From Siphonodentalium dalli (lineage: Eukaryota; Mollusca; Scaphopoda; Gadilida; Siphonodentaliidae): a stretch of 64,000 nt of DNA. The DNA lies in contig CP136065.1 in assembly GCA_032622095.1 (NCBI GenBank), forward strand, positions 40,489,503-40,553,502, in the 5' to 3' direction. The position numbers were made by a program, and so were the translations under genes. The notes under the pieces are model-generated. The model made no database searches and was not told the DNA's origin. It was given only the letters and a program-made list of their open reading frames with translations. Positions 1-11,636 of this stretch are shown here, in pieces. How positions within the stretch are numbered: the first letter of the stretch is position 1; every line of letters starts with the position of its first letter.

Positions 1-20
1 TAACCCTAAACCTAAACCTG
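1..20. repeat. short telomere-like CCCTAA array
   Basis: About three degenerate CCCTAA units (taaccctaaacctaaacc) sit at the first bases of the window. This is the C-rich strand of the animal TTAGGG telomere repeat. It is too short to show that the window starts at a chromosome end. A similar array at 11598-11636 lies beside the same repeat family. Confidence 0.6.
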
Positions 21-229
21 TTGACCGACAAATGTAGGAATAAAAGCTCGAACAAAAAAAGTCGGACAGAAGTCATAATCGCAGGTGCACAGGTTCCCAT
101 GATGGTTGATGCCTGTGCCAAGTTTTACGGAAAATGATTAAAGAACGACTGAGAAAAACTCCGGACATATTTGTGTCCACGGACAGACGATGGACAGAAA
201 AGCTGATTGAGCATACCCCCCCCCCCCCC
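21..229. repeat. dispersed ~168-bp repeat unit (copy 1), ending in a C14 run
   Basis: The block contains the signature words gtcggacag, cataatcgcaggtgcacagg and ccacggacagacga. The same words recur at 8513-8560, 9480-9870 and 11637-12142. It ends in a short GACA/GACG stretch and a run of 14 C at 216-229. Small open frames across it on the minus strand are chance frames through the repeat. Confidence 0.7.
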
Positions 230-619
230 ACAACTTTGTTGCTGGGGGTATGATTAAATCTACTTAAATTTATATATAGCCTCATAGCAAAGTGACGAGC
301 AACAGATTGATATCTCATTTGTGCCAATAGTTTTATCAATATTTAAAATTTAAGTGATTTTGGAAGTTATTCTTTGCACGAGTATACAAACAAAGTTTAG
401 TGTGAGCGGCGACCAAGGAAGACAGGAATTGGCCAGTACATGTGCATTGTTTTTGTAAACCTACATACCAAGAACTAAAGTTATCATCCATAAATGAAAA
501 ATGTACCGACAGATGGCCCGACAACCATATGGATGGACAGAAAGACAGACAGACAGCAATAACATGGTCAGACCAAAAAAATACGTAGGTCGTACATAAA
601 GCCAGACATTTGCTTATGT
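230..619. other. unassigned AT-rich stretch
   Basis: No gene or clear repeat boundary is visible. A short gacagaaagacagacagacag microsatellite lies around 535-556. The minus-strand open frame at 336-524 has no recognisable domain. Confidence 0.5.
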
Positions 620-1095
620 TGAATTGGTCATTCTCACCAGTTTATTTGTGATAAAGTTACCCAGATTGGGGAGAATTGTGATAAGTTACCCAGGTTAGAG
701 AGAATTGTGATAAAGTTACCCAAATTAAAATGACAGTCTCCATTTAATACTAATATTTATAATTTTACGATCAATAGGGATAATCACTTGGCAAAACTGT
801 ATATTTCCATCAGCCATTTTAAAATCCCGTTCATATTGTTGATCTGAAAAACACATGGGTAACGTTTATCACAATTTTCCCACCCTGGGTCCCTTATCAC
901 AATTTTCCCCACACTGAGTACCTACCTCACAATCTACCCCACACTGAGTATCTTTATCACAATTACCCCCACCTTGAGTAGCTTTATCACAATTTCCCCC
1001 ACCCTGAGTAGCTTTATCACAATTTATCTTTTTTTAATAAATCTACCTTGAGTAGCTTTTAATATCACAGAAAACTGGTGTGAACGACCAATTCA
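620..1095. mobile_element. foldback-like element with tandem-repeat arms
   Basis: Outer inverted repeats of about 25 bp (tgaattggtcattctcacca and its complement) lie at 620-645 and 1071-1095. Just inside, the left arm has three copies of a ~33-bp unit containing gtgataaagttaccca. The right arm has about seven copies of the same unit in reverse complement (tttatcacaatttccccca). An AT-rich core of ~130 bp separates the arms. Long inverted repeats built from short tandem units are the hallmark of foldback elements. No transposase is present and no target duplication was found. Confidence 0.6.
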
Positions 1096-1344
1096 GCCTT
1101 GCTTACAAACCTGCAATGAACCACGCAAGCACGAAACAGTGTATGGTGGTTTCGACAATTCTTAATCTTGGGTCAGTTTGTGTCTCTTCTTCTCCTTCTT
1201 GCTTTAAGAACCTCTTTATTAACGAGTGGATGTTTATTAATAGGCCGAACACTCCAGCTACTATGAGGTAGATTGGTATATAATGCTGGACTGGACAGTC
1301 ATTGATGTATACCGAACCTGCAAATACAAAACAAACTTATTTAA

Positions 1345-1552
1345 CCCTTCCATGACTGAAGCTTCCTGAAATTTCGCGACGACCCTTTGCCAATGGATTC
1401 TCTTACATATAATGGCCTAACAATATTTACCTTGACCTCGTAAACCAGTGAATTCTCTTATATATGCGAGGCTCCCTAAGGAAAACTCACATATAAAAAT
1501 GAATGCATATGATCTTTAATGCTACACCAGTGCAGCTCCCATCATAAAAGGG
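1345..1552. mobile_element. TTAA-type palindromic MITE, copy A (degenerate)
   Basis: The left end is TTAA followed by cccttccatgactg. The right end is cataaaaggg followed by ctaa, a decayed TTAA. Inside are broken copies of the family's nested hairpins (ccaatgcattctcttatatatgcgag and its complement) and the linker caatatttaccttgacc. The intact copy is at 46318-46583. Confidence 0.7.
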
Positions 1553-1795
1553 CTAAATTATCAGTATTTGTATTTGTGTTATGTGTAATATCTGCCGATA
1601 ACCTGACTTTTACATGTATAACTTGGGATCTGACAATAGCATATTGCATAATCACTGTAAATATAAATACATATTTCAACCATCATCATTGCACGTTCTT
1701 GTTTGTTTTATGGAATGCTGAGATGCAATATATTAGCAGTTGAGTAGTTAGCATCTTTTAATGTCACCGTACCTTCTAGGGGCCTGTGAATCGAG

Positions 1796-1885
1796 TGCTT
1801 TCATTTCGAATCGAATCTCGAATCGAATCAGGCAAACGATTCGATATCGAATCGAATCTCGAATCGAATCATTTTACTGATCCAA
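1796..1885. repeat. gaatcgaatc repeat cluster
   Basis: The segment is built from repeated cgaatcgaat words, which form short palindromes. A diverged copy lies at 17215-17305 and a fragment near 3540-3595, so this is a dispersed family rather than a simple microsatellite. Confidence 0.55.
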
Positions 1886-2340
1886 TCGAAGTAGTGCAAT
1901 ATGTGCAGATTTTGCACTTATCTACACACCTGTATGCATTTTCTGTGTCTAAGCAATAGCTGAGTACACATATAAAGAGCATACTAGTACATACATGAGA
2001 GAACAAATGTCGACGTAAATACGGACAAGCGTACCGCGTGATGCCTATTTCATTTCGTTGAATAGCGCAGTATTTTTTTCTACACGTACACTCAAGACGA
2101 TTGTGTTGTCTGTCGCTTGAATTGACAGACTTACCAGACAATGTTTACAAAAATACTCAGGACTTAGATTCAGACTCGCATTTAAGCAAATCAAACAAAG
2201 ACCTAAAATCTGGCATATTATACGTGTGTTATGGAATTGCCATGATTCCTGGAACGACACTAGCACACAGCCTTGTATGGCAATCGTTTTGTTTACTTAT
2301 GTCATTCGTACAGATTGGTTCAATTCGTTATAGATTAGTT

Positions 2341-2493
2341 AAGAAATAGCTCTTGTTTTGATTAAGGTTATGGAGTTATAACAGAAAAGTTTGATGATAA
2401 ATTATATAGCGCGCATAGTGCCATTCTAGTAAATTTATCTTCAAACTTTTCGGTTATAACTCATAACATTAATCGAAACAAGAGTTTTTTCTT
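2341..2493. mobile_element. small inverted-repeat MITE (153 bp)
   Basis: The two halves are inverted copies of about 55 bp, starting aagaaatagctcttgttt and ending aacaagagttttttctt, around a short AT-rich centre. It has no coding capacity. The target duplication is not clear. Confidence 0.65.
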
Positions 2494-3680
2494 ATAATTG
2501 AATCCACCAGTTCACAAGAGAACCACTATAATCAGGTGTAAGTATAAAAGAAGCGTAAAACTTTGAGATTATTGCCGTCGAAAAGACGCACACCAAAGTT
2601 GAAATAAGGATTAACTGTCATGTGGACTGTTTTTATGGAGATGTAACCGTGAGGTAAGTGGACATAACTTGTGTAAAACTTTCGGTTATTAAGTCAATCC
2701 TGCGCGAGTCCAAATGCGCCTAAAACATTACGCGTTCGTCTTTCCAAACCCAATGACGTATCGATGGTGTTATGAGCTTGGTGTTATGAGCCGTTGCGCA
2801 TTCACCGAGAAATAACTGCAACTAGCCACGTGGGCGCCGACCAATCAGAATGCTGGAATTAGTTATGACAACACTTAGTATGTAAATATATTAATATGAA
2901 CGCTGTCAATCTATAATCCAATTATCAGTGATCAAGTGGTGTCACGAATTTGTCGCTTTTGATTGGCTAGTGAACAGTGTACACGCATTGATCAATGATC
3001 GTTTCACTGTCGCAGAAGGTGTTCCAGAAATATTTCGCATGTACTGTGACACGAGTTGTTAGTTTCTTAAACTACATTTCTTTGCAAATGTTAGCTCCAT
3101 CGAGTCTTGTTGATTTTTCTATGTACTTATGCACCTATATACTGGTTGTAATTTGCAGTAAATGTAATGGCAGAGCAGTACTACCTGAAGGAATTTGTAT
3201 GCAGCATCGGAATCCCCGTTTATACTGCAAAAAGTATCAAATAGTTTCCATGTACATTTTAGGCTGGCACGATGCTGCTATGAGTGCTGTCATTTCAATA
3301 GAAGAAGTAATCAAGAAATTTAGGTTGTCGAGAAATAACTTTAATAGCAAAATGTGTGACAACCAATGGTTTTATAGTATTATGTGGATTGAGAGCTTAT
3401 GATTAAATTATTTGGTGACAACATTACATGTCCTGGCATCGGACATAACGGTATATGTGCCTACGTTTATGTCGTATACTACATGTTATTATAGTAAATT
3501 GTGGTCTGTAGAAAGCATGGATATTCATCTGTCACCAAAGATTCGACAAACTACGAATCACGGTAGCCGATTTCGAATCAGACGAACGATTTCACTAGTA
3601 CCTTCTCTTAACCCTTTGGCGGGTAGACCGACATTTATGTTGCTGTACAGTTGGTGGTGGAACGATATTTATGTCGTTTA
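2494..3680. other. unassigned stretch, no supported gene
   Basis: The longest open frame is 135 codons on the plus strand (2995-3402). Its product has hydrophobic patches but no domain I recognise, and nothing around it looks like a gene, so it is not called. A gaatcgaat-family fragment lies near 3540-3595. Confidence 0.5.
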
Positions 3681-4860
3681 GGGCGCGTACACATGGCGGG
3701 CAAGAAAATATCAGGTATACCCCATGTGACTTACTTGACCAATCAAATAAATAATACCGGAAAATATCCGACGAAGGCAGCGCGCTGATATTTTATCGCC
3801 AGTTGGTGATATGTGTTCACATTGATTGGTGGCCATCGGTATCCGTTAACCAATCTCTATAAGGGACACGATGGTAACCGTTCACGCACTCCAGTTATGA
3901 TCCATCAATATTATCGCCTGTTTCAACAATTGACTTCATAATTCCATTTTGGATTGTTTGACATAATCGCTGAGCTATTATATGGATATGTGTGGGGACA
4001 TATATATCTTTTGAGGGTTTCCGCTGACGGAGGATATCCATGGATTTCCTATATGGATTTCTTGAATCGGGCCAAAGACCCAATATCACATAATTGAATT
4101 GGCACACCTCCCATCGTCTTTGAATTTCCCATATGGTACCTCACATACCTTGAATTTTGACTGGACACCGGGGAGGGAGGGGCCTAGACGAAATTCCAAA
4201 CCAATAATTTGACCAAAGTAGGACAAATGCAAATGTTGGTCTAAAACCACGAATTCCACATACATTAATGGTTGAAAAATCAGACTACAAGAACAATTTC
4301 AAACCATTGTTGGTGTGAAATTTCCAACTAATATTGTTTCCAAGTTGGCGGGGGTCTCATGTCCCCACATGCACCCATGTAAGTTCGGTAACGTAATGTA
4401 CACCACAGCCCCATGCACCAAGCAACAATCTCCTGAAAACTTCATATGGGGTCTCAATGGGGGCCACAAAACCATAATAACATTTGTCACCCCACATATA
4501 CATGCACTGTGAAATTATAACATTTCCAAATTTCCAAATAACGTGACCACTTTCTCATTATGCAGACGGTCTTTGTGCATGAGATCAGCAACGTTGCTAA
4601 TCGCACCCGACTTCGGTAATACATGTCAACAGTTGGAAATTTCAAAAAGCTATGAATTGCCAAAATGGACTATAGGTTATTTACCGGACGCAATTCACTT
4701 GGACCAGCATTATTAATACTGTTCTGATTGAGCTCAATCAACGCCGTCTAAACCGCCGCGTTCTCACGGGCGTAATATTTGCAGCAAGAAAATATCAGTG
4801 TGCAGATTTACCTGATATTTTCTTGCAGATATTTTCTTGCAGCTTCATGTGTACGCGCCC
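3681..4860. mobile_element. Harbinger-like non-autonomous DNA element (1.18 kb)
   Basis: The ends are inverted: gggcgcgtacacatg at the left and catgtgtacgcgccc at the right. Each is followed inward by the word caagaaaatatc, duplicated on the right. The flanks carry TTA directly before and after, matching the 3-bp TWA target duplication of PIF/Harbinger elements. No transposase or Myb-like gene is visible inside; the open frames are short and unrecognised. It looks like an internally deleted or unrelated-core element moved in trans. Confidence 0.65.
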
Positions 4861-5504
4861 TTACGGTAGTTTTCGGGTAATATTCTGTTATCATTTACAA
4901 GTACATAACTTTAAAAAAAACTGTCTTCTAAACGGATTTTTTTTCATGGATATCATGCTGATGGATATTTCTTATATTATTAATATTAACTTGTGCTTTT
5001 AATAATGTTCTTTGTATGATTTATTTGTTACAACATTCCTCAGATTATTTGCAAAATTATATTCCCCCATGGATATGACATCATATTTGACAAACTAGCT
5101 AAAGGGTTAAGGTGGTCAGAAAATAATGTTTGCAGTGGCATTTATTTCAGAAATTAACAGACACATGTTGTCTTTGTTTGTCTTCGCATTTCAGAAAGAT
5201 TCCATAACTTCGATTTATCAGCCGAAAACCAATAAAATTAATAAAAACCAAGTCAAATAGGACCCTGTTGCATAATACACCTGTTGGCCCATAAGTATGG
5301 TGAGAATAATTTAATAAACCCCGGATTCAAGCACCTCAGAGCCAATTCACATAACAAATATTGATGGTAATCAACTGGGCCAAACTGCAGTTATGACGAA
5401 GGAAACGAAGAAAATCAAACTCTCAAAGTTGAAAAAGGTCCCATTTTTAAAACGGCATATCAAAATCCAGGAATTGTACAGCATATTACCAATGTAGTTT
5501 CAGG
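4861..5504. other. unassigned AT-rich stretch
   Basis: No gene, RNA gene or repeat boundary could be supported. Confidence 0.45.
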
Positions 5505-5750
5505 GCCTAACAATATTTACCTTGTAAGCCAGTGCATTCTCTAATATATGTCTCCCAAAGCGAGCCTCGCATATATGAGAATGCATTAGCCTAACAATAT
5601 TTACTTTGTAAGCCAATGCATTCTCTTACATATGCGAACATCGCATATGTAAGAGAATGCTATGGCCTAATAATATTTACCTTGATCTTGTAGCCGGTGC
5701 ATTCTCTTCCATAACGAGTCTTGCATATATAAAAGAATATCAAGTATGAC
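5505..5750. mobile_element. TTAA-type palindromic MITE, copy B (rearranged)
   Basis: Three successive hairpin modules of the family are present, each with a cattctctta...taagagaatg core. They are separated by the linker cctaacaatatttacctt. Terminal TTAA boxes are not recognisable, so this is a rearranged or partial copy. Confidence 0.6.
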
Positions 5751-6222
5751 TATTGACCAAGGCTGCAGTCGGAGTTTGTTTTATTATCAATGACACAATC
5801 ATTTTTCCCCTCATGCCAATGGTGACGTCAGCAGGTGGGCAATAGTTTGAAGACTATAGCGCGGATGATAATTTGCTTGCTGGGCAATGGTCAAATCTAT
5901 TATGTGACATGTGATCGCGCTTTGTCCAATCAAAACACAATATGGCTCTCTGTGAATTCCATGCATATAATATTTTTTTTCTATTCCACCCCGAGGCAGT
6001 CAATAAGTGCATACTGTTCTTGTACACTTTAGTGGGCATGGAATGGAACTTGGATAATTATCAGCATCTATAGCCAATTAGATGACAATAGAAATTTGGT
6101 CTATGCGATATAATACTCACCGATTACTATCATCGCCACGGGTATGGCAAAGAAGATGCCAATTAAAATGGTAAAACCAACTGTAAAAAATATAAGATTT
6201 CATTATACAATGTATACTCGAC

Positions 6223-6470
6223 ATTTAGCGCTCCCATCTGATGTTGCAGCATTAAATAACCAGTGCCAGTGCATTCTCTATATACATGTATGCAAGTCTC
6301 CCATATGGAGCATCGCATATATAACAGAATGCACTGGCTTACAAGGTCAAGGTAAATATAGTTAGGCCAGTGTATTCTCTTATATATGCGAGGCTCCCTA
6401 TGGGAGACTCGCATATATAAGAAAATACATTGGCACGGGGTTTTCAGGAAGCTCGTCATGGAGGCTTGAA
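6223..6470. mobile_element. TTAA-type palindromic MITE, copy C
   Basis: Two consecutive hairpins (6265-6335 and 6365-6435) are joined by a linker containing aaggtcaaggtaaatat. They are flanked by the family's outer words gcgctcccat and aggaagctcgtcatgg. This copy is in the opposite orientation to copy A. Confidence 0.7.
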
Positions 6471-6474
6471 TGAA

Positions 6475-7149
6475 TAAAGTCTCAATAGCTATTAAGTCAT
6501 TCTTGTATCACATTCCTACACCGTTCTATGAATCAAATTATCACGTCAAAAATAGGTGCCATATTTATAGACTCTATGTGCCTCAAATACACTTATTGTA
6601 TCATAGAGAGTACCACATGGAGACAAATAAGGGGCTCATTTTACTACAGTCACTGTTTGCATGTACAGGCAGAAGCGGGACCATCCGACCCAGGGACAAC
6701 CAGACACAAGCATATTTTGGGTTATCCAAATTTTCAGGCTTGTTTTTTGTCCAATGTTCTATGATAAAATATTTTTGTCGTATTTACAATGTTTTCTTCA
6801 TATTTTCTTCTAACTGTTAAATTCATGTTTTAAAACACTATTAAATTGCTTTATTTATTTAAGTGTTGGCGCTAAATATGCACTTTTTCAGATATGTGAT
6901 TTTTCTGGTTATATACTAGTATTGGTATATTTTATATCTATATTGTTCTCCAAATATAATAGAGTAGGACGGCACAATTACACATGAGTACCTGTATAAA
7001 TATTTCTACCCATGGCCACATTTTAATTCCAAGAACACATCATTGGATTTTAAAGCATTATATCAACTTATCCAATTAAAGTGACACATTCTGTCAAACC
7101 TTACAATCTAATCAACCAACATCAGTCTTTATGGCTCTAATTTACCCTA
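6475..7149. other. unassigned AT-rich stretch
   Basis: Two overlapping plus-strand frames (6470-6820 and 6528-6764) encode no recognisable domain. No repeat boundary was identified. Confidence 0.45.
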
Positions 7150-7760
7150 TAAATTTTTTAATTCCTAAGGAAGATCTGAGCATTACTGTTCAAGTTATGA
7201 CCTGAACAGACATCGGACGGACCAAAAAAGCCAACATTTCCAGATAAACAAAGATGAATAACTCTAGAATGGAAAACCCAAACAAAACAATTGAACCTTC
7301 TACTGACTGGCCCATAGTAGTGAACATCTATACAACATTTTATTGCGAACCGAGGACTACTGTTCAAGTTATGACCTGAACAGACATCGGACGGACCAAA
7401 AAGCCAACATGAACAAAATGATGGAACCCTCAGTTGAATGTCCTCATAGTGTTGAACATCCATACCAAACTTCATTGAGATCCCAGCGAAACTGTTGAAG
7501 TTATGACATGAACAGCCACCAGACGGACCAAAAAGCCAACATTTCCAGATAAACAAAGATGAATAACTCTAGAATGGAAAATCCGAACAAAACGATGGAT
7601 CACAAATTTAATGTCCTCATAGTAGTGAACATTCATACCAAATTTCATTGAGATCTGAGCACTTTTGTTCAAGATATGACATGAACATACATCGTACAGA
7701 CAGATGCACTGGTAGCTGTTTTGCACGGACGGACAGGTGCAAAACAGTATAAAAAAGAGC
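7150..7760. repeat. tandem array, 130-175-bp units (3-4 copies)
   Basis: The word ggaccaaaaagccaacat recurs near 7220, 7395 and 7525. Between copies are conserved words such as gataaacaaagatgaataac and tcaagttatgac. Minus-strand open frames simply read through the repeat and share repeated peptide words, so they are not genes. The array grades into a GACA-rich tail. Confidence 0.7.
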
Positions 7761-7879
7761 ATCGATAGGGCGTGGCAAAATACGCCCTTTAGCCATTTCG
7801 AATTGTACTATCACAAAATAAGATAATAATTTGAGCTTACATTTGAAGAAAATCTGATATACCCCTAATTGCAATGTCA

Positions 7880-8460
7880 AATGTGGTCAAATTCTAAGTC
7901 GTAAAATGGCCAAAACTCATGTAAAAATAATTAGACAGAACCTATATTCAAACTTGGCCTGTAGTTTTAGCTGGGAAATACACATACCAGCTTTGGTTCA
8001 GCTCAAATAATAAGAACTGGAGTTATCGATCGGAAACCAAAATGTTATGAAATTGGTCAAATTCTAAGTTGAAAAAAGGGCCGTAACTCATGTAACAATA
8101 ACTGGACGGAACCCATATTCGAACTTGGCCTGTATCTTTAGCTGGGAAATACACATACCAACTTTGGTTCAGCTCAAATAATCCAAACTGGAGTTATCTG
8201 TCGGAAACCAAAACTGTTAACAGACAGTCAAATTCTAAGTCGACAAAGGGCCGTAACTCATGTAAAAATAATTGGACTGAACCCATATTCGAACTTGGCC
8301 TGTATCTTTAGCTGGGAAATATACACACCAAATTTGGTTCAGATCAAATAATCCAAACTGGAGTTATCGATCGGAAACCAAAAATGTTATCGGACGGACA
8401 GACGGCTAGACAGACAGGAGGACAGTTAGACGGACGGACGGACGGACAGACTGATTACAT
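7880..8460. repeat. 169-bp tandem array (3 units) with GACG microsatellite tail
   Basis: The word aactcatgtaaaaataatt starts near 7914, 8083 and 8252, giving a 169-bp period. Each unit also carries cgaacttggcctgta and ggagttatcgatcggaaacc. The array ends at about 8395-8455 in gacggacggacggacagac microsatellite. Confidence 0.75.
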
Positions 8461-8921
8461 AATACGACCTTTTTTTCAAACAGGGCGTATAAAAATGGGG
8501 CTAAATCCACACACAAAATTCGAACAGACATCATAATCGCAGGTGCACAGGTTACAGCATCAGATAGCTTATGTCTATGTCTGGATGCAAAGTATTAATA
8601 ATTTCTAAACTGATCAACTGATCGATACCAAAAACTATAAAGGTGAGGAATGTGTCATCATAAACATGCACATAAAATTTGAACACGATCCGAAGAAAAA
8701 AATATTTGACTAATCGAATCGCATAGCAAGTGTCTACGGACGGACATACGGACGGACGAACGACGGATGTAATATTTTGCGCAGATACATGTACATGTAT
8801 GTTATAACACGTTCACTGCCGAAAAACTAATGGGGATTAAATTCCATCCCATAACCCAACATGGGATTGCATGTTTTGCCGATAGTAGTTGATATTTTAT
8901 GTATGTACATGTAGGAGTAAT

Positions 8922-9322
8922 GGTTCAACCAATATCGGGTTATATTATGCTGAAATATGTCATAAGGCTACTTACTACAAGATAACTCGTAGTCGGAAAC
9001 TGTGACGGAATTTACCAGTGTTTCATCGCTGGTGCTACATGTAGCTATGAGTTATATTATAGGCAAATATATATTACATTTTCGATGACTTCTATGATGT
9101 AGAGTGCCCTACAGGTGCAAGCATATTGTATATAAGGCATGGTAAATAAATTTATATATGAACACTGATAAACTCTTTGTCGTCTAAGATGTCGCAAACA
9201 TAATATTGATACCAGTAAATTCTGTTCCATGTGCCGACTACGAGTTATCTCGAAGGATAACTCGTAGTGGCTTTATAACATGTTTCAGCATCGTACATGT
9301 ATAACCTGATTTTGGTCAACTA
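8922..9322. mobile_element. inverted-repeat MITE with ~80-bp ends
   Basis: The left arm at about 8922-9005 (tatcgggttatattatgctg, ataactcgtagtcgg) pairs with the right arm at 9232-9322 in reverse complement. The right arm carries an extra copy of the ataactcgtagt motif. The centre has no coding capacity. No target duplication could be fixed. Confidence 0.6.
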
Positions 9323-9479
9323 TAATTGTATATTAAAGACCCGATAAATGAATTTATAGACACACACTTGTACACCCATTGCCATGGAACTGAACTTGCA
9401 TGTATGGATAAACAAGCCATACGTATTCGCTTGCGCATTCACTTGATGTACATGTAGGGCTAGCTCAAGTCCAAAAAAG

Positions 9480-9870
9480 GGAGATAACTCCACCAAAAAA
9501 TGTCGGAAAGAAGTCATAATCGGAGGTGCACAGCTTCCCATGGTACTAAATATCTGTGCCAAGTTAAAAATTGGTCTAAAAATGTAGGAATAAAAGCTCG
9601 GACAAAATTATAAATGTTGTGAAAATTTTCCAAGTCGAAAAATGGGGGGATAACTCCTCCAAAAAAAGTCCGACAGACGTCATAATCGTAGGTGCACAGG
9701 TTCCCATGGTGGTTGATGTCTGCGCCAAGTTTCACGGAAATTGATAAAAAAAAAAACGACTGAGAAAAACTCCTGACAAATTTGTGTCCACGGACAGATG
9801 GCTCGACGGACGGACAGACGGTACGACAGACGGACGAACAAGCGGGGGTATAAAAATCGATATCTGATCA
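9480..9870. repeat. dispersed ~168-bp repeat, two tandem units with GACG tail
   Basis: The family signature (gacgtcataatcg, aggtgcacaggttccc) occurs near 9525 and 9690. It is followed by cgactgagaaaaactcc and a gacggacggacagacgg tail. The copy at 11637-12142 has the same order of parts. Confidence 0.7.
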
Positions 9871-10169
9871 CTCTGAACTTTGATGGTGGGTTCCTCGACT
9901 CGACTGAAGCCAAGGAAATAGTAATTTGCAAGCATTAATTCGGATCATACAAATTTAAGATTTTTTGTCAGGCTAGCGAAAATTTCAATGATCCTCTCTC
10001 AGAAAGCATCTATGCTTCCATCGCACAAAAGCAGTAGATAATAAAAAGCATTCTGAAGTGTAACCTTTTGTGATTGTTTTTGAGGTATAACTTATGGATG
10101 ATTACGTGGATTTTCGTAAACATTATATGAATGATGAGGATTTCAAGCTTTTTTTCATTTGCACTGTAA

Positions 10170-10623
10170 CAAGCCTGAGTTTGTGTGCCTGTCATTTGCA
10201 GAATGAGGTCCACAGAGTGTGAATTTAATGACGCTATCCAACATTGCAGGCTAGCATCGCCAAATTCACCCTGTGGGGACCTCATTCTGCTTAGTCCTCT
10301 TCTTCTCTGGAAAGTTTCTTTATTATAAAATTTCTATACAAACTTCTTCACAGATTATATTCTATTTTAGTTTAGTTTCTCTATATCGTCAAATTGGCAG
10401 ATGACGTATTGCATAATCGAGGTTCCCAATGGGTGTACATCACAATATTCACCATTTGGAACTTCAATGTGAGTCAATATATCCCAAAGCAGATAAGGCC
10501 ATGCAGAATGAGGTCCACAGAGGGTGAATTTGGTGATGCTAGCCCGCTATGTGGGATACCGTCACTAAATTCACCCTCTGTGGACCTCATTCTGCAAATG
10601 ACAGGCACACAAACTCAGTCTTG
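10170..10623. mobile_element. hAT-like non-autonomous element (454 bp)
   Basis: Inverted ends of about 100 bp begin caagcctgagtttgtgtgcc at the left and end ggcacacaaactcagtcttg at the right. Flanking 8-mers cactgtaa (10162-10169) and caccgtaa (10624-10631) differ at one base, as expected for an old 8-bp duplication. hAT elements make 8-bp duplications and often begin CA(A/G)G. There is no transposase. A second copy with inverted core orientation is at 60745-61135. Confidence 0.7.
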
Positions 10624-10631
10624 CACCGTAA

Positions 10632-11597
10632 GCTGAAAATTGGTCTAGGGAATTTAGTTAAATTTGGTATCAAATTGGACTGGACATCTTCAATCAGATA
10701 TATAAATCAATGATTTTGTTTAATCAATCATGAAATCTGATAATCATGAGAGTTCTAAAACTGGATAACAACACTTAACCCCAGCAACTATAGTTTAACA
10801 AAGCACAAACCTGTTTCACTGAGGATTGAGAAGAATTTTTTTAAGAAGTCTGGTAATCCACTGGACTCAGCTTTGGCAGATTTCACCCGCCCGTAAAGGG
10901 AGTCGTAAGAAGGTGGCCGATCTGTTAAGAGAAGATAACAAATGTAATATTTTATTATATGCTTCCCCATTAAATAGTGGGAAATTTCTGCAACCCAAAT
11001 ATCATATCTATAGAATAATCTATTGATTGAACTGGTGACGTGAAAGCAGGGACTATTTTCTGTTTGTACAACGTCCCTGCCTTTCATGAATTATTTCACG
11101 TTAATCTTGAAGAAATTATTCTCTATTTAAATTGGTTTAGACACTCTAGTAGAGTGTTTAAATGCAGATAATGAATCATGATGCCCAAAATGTTACATTT
11201 ATTTTCATCTTCATACATTTTACTGCTAAGTTGACAGTTGTTCATGAATAAAAAACACACCCATTTACTCATACTGGCAGAATAATTTCTGTATATTTAT
11301 TTGAACATATCAGTGAGAGTGAATGACTAAATATTCATGTTGTTTCAACTTGTAAATAGTATAAGATATATCACTTCAGATGTGACTGGACATTTTGGTC
11401 AATTGTTACATTCTGGCGCTGGGCAATCATGTAAAACTGTTCAGACTATGCACTAAAATGTTAGCTTGAAACATTGAAATCACTAGAGATGGGCTTGTCC
11501 CAGATGGGACGAAGTAATACCCCCGTATTCAAAATGTTATTTGAGTGAAGTAGCCATTACTATTTTTTGGGCACTGAAATTATGTCAACAGGTATCC
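10632..11597. other. unassigned stretch
   Basis: Overlapping small open frames on both strands (10788-11087 minus, 10826-11026 plus) have no recognisable products. No repeat boundary was identified. Confidence 0.45.
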
Positions 11598-11636
11598 TTA
11601 ACCCTAAACCCCCTAACCCTAACCCCTAACCCTAAT
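11598..11636. repeat. interstitial telomeric repeat
   Basis: About six imperfect CCCTAA units, some with extra C (ccctaacccctaaccctaa), lie inside the window well away from any end. The array directly abuts a copy of the ~168-bp dispersed repeat, as does the one at position 1. Confidence 0.8.

Noticed and set aside
1-20. True chromosome end
   Set aside because: Only about three imperfect units followed by dispersed repeat; a real telomere would be far longer.
2995-3402. 135-codon plus-strand open frame
   Set aside because: No recognisable domain, no paralogue in the window and no gene-like context; an open frame of this size can arise by chance in 64 kb.
7158-7880. Overlapping minus-strand frames with repeated WLFGPS and SVR-type peptides
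   Set aside because: They are translations of the ~170-bp tandem repeat and its GACG/GACA tail, not a repetitive protein gene.
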